A stretch of DNA of 64,000 nt from Paenibacillus ginsengarvi. Lineage in GTDB: Bacteria; Bacillota; Bacilli; Paenibacillales; NBRC-103111. Every line of letters starts with the position of its first letter. The first letter of the stretch is position 1. The notes below the pieces were generated by a model, which made no database searches, was not told where the DNA came from, and saw only the letters and a program-made list of their open reading frames with translations. The position numbers were made by a program, and so were the translations under genes. The DNA lies in contig NZ_RBAH01000023.1 of NCBI RefSeq assembly GCF_003626695.1, positions 79,922 through 143,921 on the forward strand, read 5' to 3'. This document shows, in pieces, positions 6,430 through 14,830 of the stretch.

Positions 6430-8319
6430 TTAATGCACTAGCGTTGGCTGCTCCTCGGCTCCCGGAGCAACCCACACGGCCTGATAGCCCATCCTGAACG
6501 TGACTCCCTGCCGGCTGCAAAGGATCGCCGCGCCGATCTCCTCGATCCATCGTTTTGCCGACGGCGGCGGGACGAGATTGCCGATATACTCCCGCGCCTT
6601 CTTGTCCGACTTGACGCCGACCAACTCGAACGGCCGCCGATCCGGCATATACCGTGGCATGCCCTGGAGCATGGCAAGCTCGAAGGTTGTGAGCGCCCGG
6701 TGACGGGTACCGTCCAGCGAAATAATGATCCAGACACCGCGTTCGTAATCGTCCGGAATGCGCGGATCAGCGACGGCGGACGTTCCGGAATGGACATCAC
6801 CGCCGGTCACCGTTGGTGCTGACGCATCCCATTCCATGACCCCATACGTCCCGTTACGCGGTGAGCAGTTGACGCGCGGATCAGCGATGCTGCAAGCCGA
6901 CTGCATAACCCGCTCCGTCGCCCGGACGGTCTTCGCGGGATCATCCCAACTCTGTACCCCGTAGCAGTCCGGATAAAGCTCCGTTTTCACCCGCGGATCG
7001 TTGATGGAAAGCGCGCCGGTCTGGATGTCCGTCTGACCGATGATCGTGCTCGCCGGTGTTTCCCAGTCGCTGACCTTGTAAGTTCCCGGGTACTTTCCGG
7101 CCCACTTATTCACGCGCGGGTCGTTGATCGCAACGCCGCCGCTGCCCAGCCGGGCGCCAGTGATCGTCGGCGCAGGCTCGTCGAAGCGGGAAATGCGATA
7201 CGCGTTCCCCTGCTTGTTTTCGTTGTGCTGAATGCGCGGGTCCGATATAAGCGTCGCCCCATTGCTCGGGTGAGCCCCGCTCGTCACGCAAGGCGCTGGC
7301 TCGTCGTGCCGGTAGATGCGGTAAATGTTGTTGTATCTCGCATCAGAGTATCCCGCGCGCGGGTCGGATATGGCCGTAGCGCTGTTGCTGCGCCCCGGTC
7401 CGGCCGCCCCGGTGATCGCCCGGCTGGGCTTTTCCCAATCCTCTACGCCATATGCGCCGTTCCGCGGCTCGTGCTGTACCCGCAGGTTTTGCCAATCAAG
7501 TTCCTCCAATGCCCGCCAATCCTTCCCGGCCGGGATCGTCGCCAGCCGGAGGGCAACCAGCCACGAAAGCATCGGTTCGCGGTGATGCCGCCCGCCAGCG
7601 GCCGTGTCGCCGGGCATCGGCAGCGGGCTGATCACGTCGCCGATCGTCTTTAAGGGTAGCTTTGCCGGCTCAAAGATTTCCGCCGGGCATTTATCGGGAT
7701 GTCTGGCGATGAGGATGTATCGCTTCCGCCGCGCGCCGAGCCCGCCGATCTCTCCCGCGCAAAAGACCGCTTCCCGAATCAGATAACCCGCATCGATCAT
7801 CATCTTTTTAAGCTTTTCGAGTACATCCTTGCCGCGTGTCTGGATTCCCGGTACGTTTTCCATGAGCATGACCGGAATCGGATCGTGCTCGAAAGCCTTC
7901 AGCGTCAACTCTGTTTCCCGGAGCGCGAGCTGATTCAACGCCTGGTACTTCTTCGATTTCGACTTTTTCCCGCCGAGCAGTCCCGTAAAGCCCTTGCACG
8001 GAGCGCTGCGGAAGCTGATATCCGGCGTTTTGTAGTCACATGCCCGCCAGATGTCATCCGGCTCCAGCTCGCGCCAATCGTCCGGCGGCTCATGGCCGTG
8101 CCAGTCAATAAACTGCTGCCGGGAAAAGAAATCGAATTGATAGCACGGCGAGCCGGTGAAAGCCTCGAAATTTCGGCAGGCGTCCGGATCGACATCCATG
8201 CCGCAGACAACCTCGACCTCACCGACGACCCCGAAAGCTTCGGGGCGGGCCGCCTTAGCTCCGATGGCGCCGCCCCCAATCCCGCAGAACGGGAAGATTG
8301 CTGTTAATTTTTTGTTCAT
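6430..8319 (-). CDS. Phage DNA (cytosine-5) methyltransferase with tandem 40-aa repeats
   Basis: This 629-aa protein transfers methyl groups from SAM to cytosine in DNA. Motif I is FPFCGIGGGAIG (residues 9-20), the catalytic motif is SAPCKGF with Cys108, the ENV motif is at 154-156, and RRKRYILIA at 198-205 corresponds to motif VIII. Residues about 285-520 contain six tandem units of 38-41 residues, each with an aromatic YGV/YRI core, a PA-TITG-like segment and an ending DPR (at 319, 360, 400, 441, 480 and 518). They occupy the place of the target-recognition region. The C-terminus has the usual ALTTFELAMLQG and GNLVPP motifs. The start overlaps the upstream stop as ATGA. The likely role is to protect phage DNA from host restriction. 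Confidence 0.9.
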   Translation of the reverse strand: MNKKLTAIFPFCGIGGGAIGAKAARPEAFGVVGEVEVVCGMDVDPDACRNFEAFTGSPCYQFDFFSRQQFIDWHGHEPPDDWRELEPDDIWRACDYKTPDISFRSAPCKGFTGLLGGKKSKSKKYQALNQLALRETELTLKAFEHDPIPVMLMENVPGIQTRGKDVLEKLKKMMIDAGYLIREAVFCAGEIGGLGARRKRYILIARHPDKCPAEIFEPAKLPLKTIGDVISPLPMPGDTAAGGRHHREPMLSWLVALRLATIPAGKDWRALEELDWQNLRVQHEPRNGAYGVEDWEKPSRAITGAAGPGRSNSATAISDPRAGYSDARYNNIYRIYRHDEPAPCVTSGAHPSNGATLISDPRIQHNENKQGNAYRISRFDEPAPTITGARLGSGGVAINDPRVNKWAGKYPGTYKVSDWETPASTIIGQTDIQTGALSINDPRVKTELYPDCYGVQSWDDPAKTVRATERVMQSACSIADPRVNCSPRNGTYGVMEWDASAPTVTGGDVHSGTSAVADPRIPDDYERGVWIIISLDGTRHRALTTFELAMLQGMPRYMPDRRPFELVGVKSDKKAREYIGNLVPPPSAKRWIEEIGAAILCSRQGVTFRMGYQAVWVAPGAEEQPTLVH

Positions 8320-9704
8320 CCCGCCTGCTCCCGTCCTGCCAACGTTGCAAGATGTCGTGCATTGTGATGTGCGAAGTAGCGTTTGACGAATCCGAACACG
8401 TCATCTTGCTCGGGATGCAGGTCCTCCATTTCGGAATGAATGAAGCCGACGAAAATTTGTACGAGTTGGAACAACTCAGACGCTGCTCGCTCCCTGTTCA
8501 TTGCGGACAATTCAATTTCGGTTGCAAACCGGTCGATTCCCGCGTTAAGGTCGATGCGCTGCCGGATTGGGTGATCTCCCGGGAGGATCGGGAGCCGGAG
8601 GAAAACAAATCCGCGGTTCCGCTCTCGTTCGTCCTCAAGTACCCGTACTCGACTGCGCAGGTTTTCGGCCACATCGTTTGCAATCCTTGCCTCCGTCTGG
8701 AGCCGCTTATTCTCGGCCTCCAGGAGCATAATTTGCGTGGCAGCCTGCTCGGCATCATAATGCATTGCCTCGGACTCGCGACGATCTTCGTAATCCTTCT
8801 GGAGCGAGCGATTCGCCACTTCCAGTTCAGTGCCGAGCGTTTCACAGGTTTCTGTCAGCTCCGTGACGATCCCTTTCAAGTGGGCGATCTCCGTGTCCAT
8901 CTGCCGGTTCCGACCGACTACGGTATCGATGTAACTCTCGGCAACCTCGTTATCCTGCGCACGTCCACCCTTTTCCTGTTCGGCAACCTCTTGCCAATGA
9001 GCTGCGGCAGCTTTAAAGTTCGTGAGCTCCTGTTCATCAATCTTGATTTTTTCCCGGAGCCTTCCGATCTCTGCGTCCTTCTCCGCAATCAAGCCCAGTT
9101 CCGCCTCAGTTATTATTTGGGCCGTCGCTTCTTCGCTCGCGTGTCCCTCCTGCTGCAACTCTGCAGGGCTCGCGTCAGCAGCTGGGGCTGGCTTCAACGC
9201 CGCTAGCGCTTCATCCTCCGCTGCCTTTTCTTTCAGGCCCCATTCCGTGAGCTTCGCGTAAAAGGGGTTGGTATTGACTCCAAGCAATTTCATGATTTTG
9301 GTCCGCGTCTCGCCAGCAGCTCGGCGGGTAAGGTACTCCTCGCGGGTAAGGGCGTCCAGTTTCATTTGCGACATCGCCTCTTCCTCCTTGTTGCGATCGA
9401 TGAGCCCCCACTCCCGGAGCTGCTTGACCAGCTTGTTCTCTTCGTTGTTAAAATGCGACAGCGTAATGTCCTTGCGGTTTTTGCCTGTGATCCGCAGCTG
9501 CAGGTAAGAGTCCCTGTTCAGGGTCGGCTCCCACGGCTTTACCTGCGGGCCAGCCTTTTGAGCAAGGCGCTGTTCCAACTCCACCAGTTCTTCCGGGCTC
9601 ATTCGCCCTGGTACCACTGGCCCGTTTGCTTTATTCCGAGCCTCGACCTCTTTATCCACCATCGGGACCCGCCCGCCGCTAACGCTCAGGATTTCAATTC
9701 CCAT
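8316..9704 (-). CDS. Coiled-coil protein with two helix-turn-helix-like repeats
   Basis: A 462-aa protein with AGGAGGGG upstream of its ATG. Residues about 65-175 contain two related segments, each resembling a helix-turn-helix (GKNRKDI---HFNNEENKLVKQLREWGL and GETRTKI---GVNTNPFYAKLTEWGL). Residues about 200-380 are a long charged coiled coil. The C-terminal part is mixed (EIELSAMNRERAASELFQL). It is probably a DNA-binding, self-associating phage protein. No named family is recognised. It is translationally coupled to the downstream methyltransferase. Confidence 0.6.
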   Translation of the reverse strand: MGIEILSVSGGRVPMVDKEVEARNKANGPVVPGRMSPEELVELEQRLAQKAGPQVKPWEPTLNRDSYLQLRITGKNRKDITLSHFNNEENKLVKQLREWGLIDRNKEEEAMSQMKLDALTREEYLTRRAAGETRTKIMKLLGVNTNPFYAKLTEWGLKEKAAEDEALAALKPAPAADASPAELQQEGHASEEATAQIITEAELGLIAEKDAEIGRLREKIKIDEQELTNFKAAAAHWQEVAEQEKGGRAQDNEVAESYIDTVVGRNRQMDTEIAHLKGIVTELTETCETLGTELEVANRSLQKDYEDRRESEAMHYDAEQAATQIMLLEAENKRLQTEARIANDVAENLRSRVRVLEDERERNRGFVFLRLPILPGDHPIRQRIDLNAGIDRFATEIELSAMNRERAASELFQLVQIFVGFIHSEMEDLHPEQDDVFGFVKRYFAHHNARHLATLAGREQAG

Positions 9705-9725
9705 GTGTTCCCCTCCTGATGTTAA

Positions 9726-9753
9726 CGCCCCTGCCGTTGACTCGGCGGGGGCG
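9726..9753 (-). other. Strong hairpin upstream of the coiled-coil gene
   Basis: Eleven-base-pair inverted repeat (CGCCCCTGCCG / CGGCGGGGGCG) with a six-base loop, located between two operon genes. No U-tract follows on the minus strand, so it is more likely a processing, pausing or stability element than a full terminator. Confidence 0.4.
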
Positions 9754-9833
9754 CTGTCATGTCTTATCTATGCAGTTAATGGTTTTTATGCGTCCGTCCA
9801 ATCGGGCGCCTTATAAGGCGATTATGAAGGTCG

Positions 9834-10859
9834 TTAAATAGTGCCGTTTCCGATCATATTTTGAACAAGCGATTTGTACTTGTTCCATGTCGTAGAGAGC
9901 TGACTGGACGTGATGCCAAGCGAAGAAGCGATTTCCTTCCACGTTTCACCAGCCTTCTTACGAGCGAACAAAGCGGCGTAATCATGGTCCAGCCCATCGA
10001 ACTGCGGCCTGTGTGTCAGGATATAATCTTCGACGTCCACCGGTGTAGCGCCCGCAGGCTGCTCCCCAGCAGATCCGGCATCGCCTTCCGTGCCGCCATC
10101 GGTTCCAGTCGTAGAGGTGCCATCTGTTTCGCCCAAAACATCGCGTCCCCAGTCACTCAGTTCGTCATTGTCGTCATCTGCATCCCCGTCCGAATGCGGG
10201 TCCCAATCCAATTCGCCCTCATCAGAGGGGGGTGCTCCGTCTTGAATGCCCTGGAGGACGCCGCCGGCGTTAATCAAATCCTCGATCGCATAGCAGCCTT
10301 CTGAATGTTCCAGACCGAGCTCGTTTTTCACGTCGTCGCCGAGGACGACCCCGGCGTCTTCGCCGTTGATATATTTTTTCGGCGTCCGCCCGGTCCCGCT
10401 GACGATCGGGAAGACATATTCGACCGTATCGCCGTCACCTTCTCCGTCACCGCCGCCCAAATTACTCCTTGCTATAACGATCTCCTTGCCGGCATACTCG
10501 TCCGCGGGCTCGGCTGTCTCAGGAGCCACAGGCGTCGCTCCAGCCTGCTCCGCCGGGCTGGTAGCAGGTGCCTGATCATTCGCCGGTTTAGCGTCGCCGA
10601 AGTCCAACTGCCTGCCAACGGATTCGACCACCCCGAATTGATCGGTCGTAATCTTCCGGCGCTCGGGACGCTCGTCTTCGTCGTCAAGGTCCATTTGCGA
10701 TTGCGGATCATCGAACGATACGATCAGCTCTTTGTCCAGCGACTGCAGGTATCGTTGGTTGAAGACCATCGCGTCCTTATTGCTCATCGAAAGCTTAATC
10801 GTCGTCTTGGTCTTGTTGCTCGTAACGCCTTCGAGGGTAGTCGTAAATAGTTTTTTCAT
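9834..10859 (-). CDS. Acidic phage protein with C-terminal helix-turn-helix
   Basis: A 341-aa protein. The N-terminal 60 residues look folded (MKKLFTTTLEGVTSNKTKTT, then YLQSLDKELIVSF), and the middle is long, very acidic and low in complexity (runs rich in Asp, Glu, Gly, Thr). The last 60 residues (ARKKAGETWKEIASSLGITS) form a helix-turn-helix of the kind that spaces on AT-rich DNA. The same GETW/TK-I-LGI pattern occurs in the neighbouring coiled-coil protein. Function unknown; an architectural or regulatory DNA-binding role is an inference. Confidence 0.6.
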   Translation of the reverse strand: MKKLFTTTLEGVTSNKTKTTIKLSMSNKDAMVFNQRYLQSLDKELIVSFDDPQSQMDLDDEDERPERRKITTDQFGVVESVGRQLDFGDAKPANDQAPATSPAEQAGATPVAPETAEPADEYAGKEIVIARSNLGGGDGEGDGDTVEYVFPIVSGTGRTPKKYINGEDAGVVLGDDVKNELGLEHSEGCYAIEDLINAGGVLQGIQDGAPPSDEGELDWDPHSDGDADDDNDELSDWGRDVLGETDGTSTTGTDGGTEGDAGSAGEQPAGATPVDVEDYILTHRPQFDGLDHDYAALFARKKAGETWKEIASSLGITSSQLSTTWNKYKSLVQNMIGNGTI

Positions 10860-10865
10860 GAGGGT

Positions 10866-11390
10866 TCAGCTCCTTGATGTCGTTTTTTGATGATAAGCCC
10901 AGCAGAGCGCGATCGCGTCCGCAGGGTCATAAAGTCTTGTTTTGACTTCTCCGGCTTTGCCTTTCTTACCGTCCACTTTGTACAGGACAGGAATAGCGAT
11001 CTGATCGAACTCCAGACCGAAACGCATCGCCATATCCAGCGCGACCGTCTCTTTGTCCGCATTTCCCCTGCCGGTCTGCATTTTAAGCTCCGACGGCCGG
11101 ATCGTCTCAATCCTAATTCCCAGGTGCAGCGCAGCCAGTGTAACTACGGAGTAGGCACCGACTAAGGCAAGTACAGTTGTGGCATTTTCGAAATGCACCG
11201 GTCGCTCCAAAACAAGGATATCCGGTCGGTGCGACCGTATAAGGTTGCAAGCATCCCGGTATATCGTGTCGAGCACTTCTGGCATTTTGATTTTTGTAAA
11301 ATCTCTGGACGCAAATTCAAGTAGCCTACCGTTCCGCATTGTTGCCCAGCCTGCGTAATTGGTGCCGTGATCGATACCGAGTAGCTTCAA
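10866..11390 (-). CDS. RuvC-like Holliday junction resolvase
   Basis: RNase H-fold nuclease of the RuvC type: LLGIDHGTNYAGWA carries the first catalytic Asp, VLERP the Glu, and YDPADAIALCWA the last Asp pair. Length (174 aa) fits bacterial and phage RuvC. The start is best placed at the TTG at 11390, eight bases after GGAGG, where it overlaps the stop of the 47-aa gene (TTGA); an earlier Met in the frame lacks a ribosome binding site. It would resolve branched replication and recombination intermediates before packaging, working downstream of RecT and DnaB. Confidence 0.85.
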   Translation of the reverse strand: MKLLGIDHGTNYAGWATMRNGRLLEFASRDFTKIKMPEVLDTIYRDACNLIRSHRPDILVLERPVHFENATTVLALVGAYSVVTLAALHLGIRIETIRPSELKMQTGRGNADKETVALDMAMRFGLEFDQIAIPVLYKVDGKKGKAGEVKTRLYDPADAIALCWAYHQKTTSRS

Positions 11391-11530
11391 GCTTTCCGCC
11401 TCCTTGGCCGGATCGGTACCGGCCACGGCCGCCGCAGCGTGTACACCTCGCCGACCACTTGGCCGCGGTGCTTAATCACGAGCTGGTTCCGTATCTGAAA
11501 AATCGGATCAAGCCGCTTTTTTATGCCCAT
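11387..11530 (-). CDS. Small basic phage protein between dnaB and ruvC-like genes
   Basis: A 47-codon frame whose ATG lies inside the last codons of dnaB, preceded by AGAGGA. It ends by overlapping the TTG start of the RuvC-like gene. The product (begins MGIKKRLDPIF, ends RPRRRKA) is strongly basic. Its overlaps on both sides make it a convincing gene despite its size. It may help bind nucleic acid; that is only inferred from charge. Confidence 0.6.
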   Translation of the reverse strand: MGIKKRLDPIFQIRNQLVIKHRGQVVGEVYTLRRPWPVPIRPRRRKA

Positions 11531-12936
11531 TGCTTGCGGTTCCTCTCTTTCGCGGACCCGGATTTCGCCTTCGGCTGCTGTTGCTGCTCGTGGTGCGACC
11601 TGTCCAGATTCGCGAATTTATTGAAATTTTTAAGGAACGCCAGCTCGATTGTACCGACCGGACCGTTCCTCTGCTTGGCAATGATGATTTCGATGATGTT
11701 CTTCTTCTCCGACTCTTTGTCGTAGTAGTCGTCCCGGTACAGAAACGCAACGATATCCGCGTCCTGCTCGATCGAGCCGGATTCCCGAAGGTCGGACATC
11801 ATCGGCCGTTTATCCTGCCGCTGCTCGACACCACGACTGAGCTGCGAAAGTGCAATGACGGGAACGTCCAGTTCTCGGGCGATCTGCTTGAGCGTCCGGG
11901 AGATATGCGAAACCTCCTCTTGCCTGTTTGACCCCCGCCCCTTTATAAGCTGCAAGTAGTCGATCACGATCAGGCCCAAACCCCGCTCCTTTTTGAGCTG
12001 TCTGCACTTGGCGCGAATGTCGTTTACAGTGATAACCGCCGAATCGTCGATGTAGATCGGCGCACCTGTGATCGTGCCGATCGCCATCGTGACCTTTTCC
12101 CAATCCTCCGGCAGCAGGTTGCCGGTCCGCATCCGGGAAGCGTCAATGTTTCCTTCAGCTGCGACCATACGACCAAATAGCTGCACAGCGCCCATTTCTA
12201 GGCTGAAGACTGCGACGCTTTCGCCGACCTTGACCCCGACGTTTTGCGCGACATTCAGCGCGAACGCCGTCTTCCCGACTGACGGCCGGGCCGCCACTAT
12301 AATCAGGTCGGACCTTTGCAGTCCAGATGTTGCCTTGTCGAAGTCTTCAAAGCCGGACCGGAGCCCCGTAATGCCGCCGGCATCTTTTGTCATCGATGCC
12401 TTTTCCAAGTTTTCGAAGAATTCATGCGCAACGTCATTGAGAACGCGGAACGGCTTTTTCGTCGACTTCGCCTGCTCGGAAAGCTTGTCGGCCTTGTTTT
12501 GCATGGATGCTATGAGTTTGCCAGGATCATCCGTCCGCCATGCCTCAGCCTCAAGCCTTTGCAGCTCCTTAATCGCCTGTCTGTGCGAATCCTTTTCTTT
12601 TACGATGGCAGCATAATAGCTGATATTGGCCGCCGTCGGAACAGAGTTGGCTACTTGGCTTAAGAAACTGACCCCGCCTACCCCTTCAAGTTGTTGGCGC
12701 TCTTGCAGCTGCTCCGTCAGTGTGACCAGATCGATCGGGTCGCCTGCGTCGTAAAGCTCAAGCATGGCCGCAAAAATGTGCCGATGCTTGGCGACATAAA
12801 ACTCATCGCCTCGGAGCAAATCGGCCGCAGTGTCCATAGCGACCGGATCAAGTAGCACCGCACCCAAAACGGCCCATTCGGCTTCGATATTGTGCGGAGG
12901 TATTCGTTCTTCTGGCGGTGCCGGCAGCGGCGGCAT
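11521..12936 (-). CDS. dnaB: Replicative DNA helicase DnaB
   Basis: A phage-encoded hexameric helicase that unwinds DNA ahead of the replication fork. The N-terminal DnaB domain (IPPHNIEAEWAVLGAVL) is followed by the RecA-like ATPase with Walker A ARPSVGKTAF, Walker B LIVIDYLQL, and the RSGSIEQ-like region SDLRESGSIEQDADIV. The length of 471 aa is normal. I place the start at the ATG at 12936, behind GGAGG; another ATG 12 bases upstream lacks a site. It overlaps the loader gene upstream. With the O-like initiator and G39P-like loader it forms a complete phage replisome set. Confidence 0.95.
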   Translation of the reverse strand: MPPLPAPPEERIPPHNIEAEWAVLGAVLLDPVAMDTAADLLRGDEFYVAKHRHIFAAMLELYDAGDPIDLVTLTEQLQERQQLEGVGGVSFLSQVANSVPTAANISYYAAIVKEKDSHRQAIKELQRLEAEAWRTDDPGKLIASMQNKADKLSEQAKSTKKPFRVLNDVAHEFFENLEKASMTKDAGGITGLRSGFEDFDKATSGLQRSDLIIVAARPSVGKTAFALNVAQNVGVKVGESVAVFSLEMGAVQLFGRMVAAEGNIDASRMRTGNLLPEDWEKVTMAIGTITGAPIYIDDSAVITVNDIRAKCRQLKKERGLGLIVIDYLQLIKGRGSNRQEEVSHISRTLKQIARELDVPVIALSQLSRGVEQRQDKRPMMSDLRESGSIEQDADIVAFLYRDDYYDKESEKKNIIEIIIAKQRNGPVGTIELAFLKNFNKFANLDRSHHEQQQQPKAKSGSAKERNRKQWA

Positions 12937-12937
12937 G

Positions 12938-13282
12938 TCATCCTCCATTGCCCAGCAACCTCGCTTTCATCTCCAAAAACTTGGGCGTAGGCGGAACTGG
13001 CGTCACCGCATACATTTCCTCAAGCATGGCCCTCGTCTCTTCTACGTTCGGGATGTACGGGCCTTCCGCAGCTTGCACCGGGCGTTCAGCCAGCACGCCG
13101 GGATGCGGCGGGAACCGGTTCTCCGGGTTGCGAATGTGCTGGTACAAGTTCCCTTCAGCCAGATCAAACGGAACGTCTTCCAGCGTCTGACGCCAGAACT
13201 CGACTTTAAAGTCGTCGTAAACGAAATTGCTATAAGCGTTCTGGATCAGCATAAAAATTTTCCTGATCTCGCTCTCTTTCAC
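12938..13282 (-). CDS. G39P-like loader/inhibitor of the phage helicase
   Basis: A protein of about 114 aa. The segment IRKIFMLIQNAYSNFVYDD, a W in VEFWRQTLEDVPFD, then NRFPPHPGVLAE match the pattern of SPP1 G39P and related helicase loaders (PF11417). The GTG at 13282 has GGGAGG nine bases upstream and gives the family length; the longer frame would lie inside the initiator gene. It overlaps the initiator's 3' end and leads directly into dnaB. It would hold and deliver DnaB to the O-like initiator at the origin. Confidence 0.75.
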   Translation of the reverse strand: MKESEIRKIFMLIQNAYSNFVYDDFKVEFWRQTLEDVPFDLAEGNLYQHIRNPENRFPPHPGVLAERPVQAAEGPYIPNVEETRAMLEEMYAVTPVPPTPKFLEMKARLLGNGG

Positions 13283-14264
13283 GCTCTTCGGCCTCCCTGA
13301 TTTTCTGAGCTGCAAGTTCGTTTTGAAGTTGCTGCCGATTAGGCTTTCCGTCTGCATTCCCATTTCCAGCAGGAACGATAGCTTTGATCTCGCGTTGGGT
13401 CCCGCCACGACTTTTGTACCCTTGCAGGATGCCGTTGATATAGGCGAGCGACCGTTTGTTTTGCCTTACCGCTTCACGCATCGCATCGAGCAACCACTCA
13501 CCGCCAAAAGTGTCAAATTGGTCATTTAAGTCCTCGACCTCCAAATCGGTGATCTTACCGTCCCTCGCAAGATGCTGTTCATAGATTCGATAGATTCGCG
13601 AAAATGAAAAATCCGTTTTGGTTGTGGATGATGAATGCTCTGTATCTTGATTAGTATTAAGTACCTCAGTATCTTCTTTATTGTTTTTAATAATGTCTTT
13701 AATAATGTCTTTAGGCGCCCCGGAAGCCGCGCCAGACAAGGGCTCATCGGGTGTCGTGTTTCCCTTTTCGGGAAACTCTTGTTTCCCTTTTTGGGAAGTT
13801 TCTGTTTCCCTTTTCGGGAAACTCCCCTCTTCGTCACTTCCCGTTTCGGGAAGATTTTCTTCCCTTTTCGGGAAGTTTTCTTTCCCGTTTTGGGAAACTT
13901 TTCGACTGAGATTTAAGGCGAGAAGCTCGTTAAATTCACCTTCATCCCACGCTTTGACCAGGCTGACATACCAGCTTTCGTAATCCTTGTTGATCTCGAA
14001 AGTCTTACTTTCACGGTCCCAAATTAAGACTCGAGAGCGCTCCAGATATTCAAGTTCAGTCTTTACTTTCGTTTCTGAAACCCCACAAAGTTGAAATTGT
14101 CTCATCCGTGGGATGTATGCATAGCGCTTCTGGCAGCCGTAGGAGAGGCGCCATACGAGAAACAAAATATCCTTTTGCCGTTTGGAAAAGTCCCGGCGGA
14201 TGACTTCGTCCCATATCTCGTTGGCTATGCGTACAAACCCGTGCTCTAGTTGTGGATTCGCCAT
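13230..14264 (-). CDS. Lambda O-like / DnaD-like replication initiator
   Basis: A 344-aa initiator. Residues 1-95 match the lambda O N-terminal domain (PF04492): NPQLEHGFVRIANEIWDEV, then a winged-helix part with SETKVKTELEYLERSRVLIW. Residues about 123-169 are a low-complexity linker encoded by six DNA palindromes (see origin). Residues about 225-290 (RIYEQHLARDGKITDLEVED, then INGILQGYKSRG) match the DnaD C-terminal domain that contacts ssDNA and helicase loader. This fusion would bind the origin within its own gene and recruit the G39P-like loader and DnaB encoded next to it. Confidence 0.85.
   Translation of the reverse strand: MANPQLEHGFVRIANEIWDEVIRRDFSKRQKDILFLVWRLSYGCQKRYAYIPRMRQFQLCGVSETKVKTELEYLERSRVLIWDRESKTFEINKDYESWYVSLVKAWDEGEFNELLALNLSRKVSQNGKENFPKREENLPETGSDEEGSFPKRETETSQKGKQEFPEKGNTTPDEPLSGAASGAPKDIIKDIIKNNKEDTEVLNTNQDTEHSSSTTKTDFSFSRIYRIYEQHLARDGKITDLEVEDLNDQFDTFGGEWLLDAMREAVRQNKRSLAYINGILQGYKSRGGTQREIKAIVPAGNGNADGKPNRQQLQNELAAQKIREAEERERERDQENFYADPERL
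13650..13897. other. Probable prophage replication origin: six palindromic iterons plus AT-rich DNA
   Basis: Six copies of a 17-bp palindrome (TTTCCC, five bases, GGGAAA, or a CTTCCC/GGGAAG variant) are centred at about 13767, 13790, 13813, 13845, 13867 and 13889. Spacings are 23, 23, 32, 22 and 22 bases, near whole helical turns, so the sites face one side of the DNA. Next to them at 13650-13712 is AT-rich DNA with a tandem 12-mer (TTTAATAATGTC at 13686 and 13698), suited to strand opening. Iterons followed by an AT-rich stretch inside the initiator gene is the layout of lambda ori inside the O gene. Confidence 0.75.
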
Positions 14265-14277
14265 CCGCCGAGTCCCC

Positions 14278-14433
14278 CTATCTGACTGGAATGACCTTGA
14301 CCGTGCTGGAAACCCGATGCGTCAGATGCAGCGATTGCGGCAGCCGCTTTGTTACGAGCCAGTTATGCGTTCTCAGTCCGGCTGCAGCTATCATCGTTTT
14401 TTCGCGCCTTGTGGGGCGCTTCCCATGCTTCAT
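14278..14433 (-). CDS. Small conserved phage protein, DUF6906-like
   Basis: The 51-aa product begins MKHGKRPTRREKTMIAAAGL and continues with NWLVTKRLP and a final beta-like part. This matches a very common small Firmicute phage family (DUF6906). The ATG at 14433 follows GGGAG and overlaps the upstream stop. Function unknown. Confidence 0.7.
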   Translation of the reverse strand: MKHGKRPTRREKTMIAAAGLRTHNWLVTKRLPQSLHLTHRVSSTVKVIPVR

Positions 14434-14651
14434 ATCGCACGCTCCCGCTTCGTTTTTTCCTGCCACTCTTTCAGAAACCCGCAACTGCGAGCCGGAACCT
14501 CATAATGCCGGCGGCCGTGGACGAATGAAACGAATCGATCGGTCGCCTGCTCGTAATACATGCCGTTGAGCGGGGGCGGTAACGGCGCCGGCTTCCGCGA
14601 AGGAACGTCCGGCTCGATGCTGGCGAATAGATCAAGCTGTTCCACCTTCAT
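14430..14651 (-). CDS. Phage protein, 73 aa, unknown function
   Basis: An intact frame coupled to both neighbours by short overlaps. It begins MKVEQLDLFASIEP, has a proline-rich middle, and ends in a basic helix (KEWQEKTKRER). No family is recognised. Confidence 0.55.
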   Translation of the reverse strand: MKVEQLDLFASIEPDVPSRKPAPLPPPLNGMYYEQATDRFVSFVHGRRHYEVPARSCGFLKEWQEKTKRERAI

Positions 14652-14830
14652 TTTTTGCCCGCCTTCCTTGTATCCTCACATAGCACGAACGGCCGCTCTG
14701 TCCGGATTGGTTTATAGTGCGGGTATGATTTTTCAAGGTACTGAACGATGCCCTCCTTGCGCTCACCTGGCGAAGGAAGGTCCCAAATCGCTCTCGCGAT
14801 CAGGACCTTCTGAGGGATTGTATCGATCAT
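14648..14830 (-). CDS. Phage protein, 60 aa, unknown function
   Basis: Overlaps both neighbouring genes as ATGA. The N-terminus (MIDTIPQKVLIARAIWDLPS) is helical and the rest basic. No family is recognised; it is part of the recombination/replication operon. Confidence 0.55.
   Translation of the reverse strand: MIDTIPQKVLIARAIWDLPSPGERKEGIVQYLEKSYPHYKPIRTERPFVLCEDTRKAGKK

Noticed and set aside
13758..13897. Possible CRISPR-like repeat array
   Set aside because: The repeated units are palindromes 17 bases long with 5-15 bases between them and lie inside an intact coding sequence; no spacer of 25-40 bases and no cas genes.
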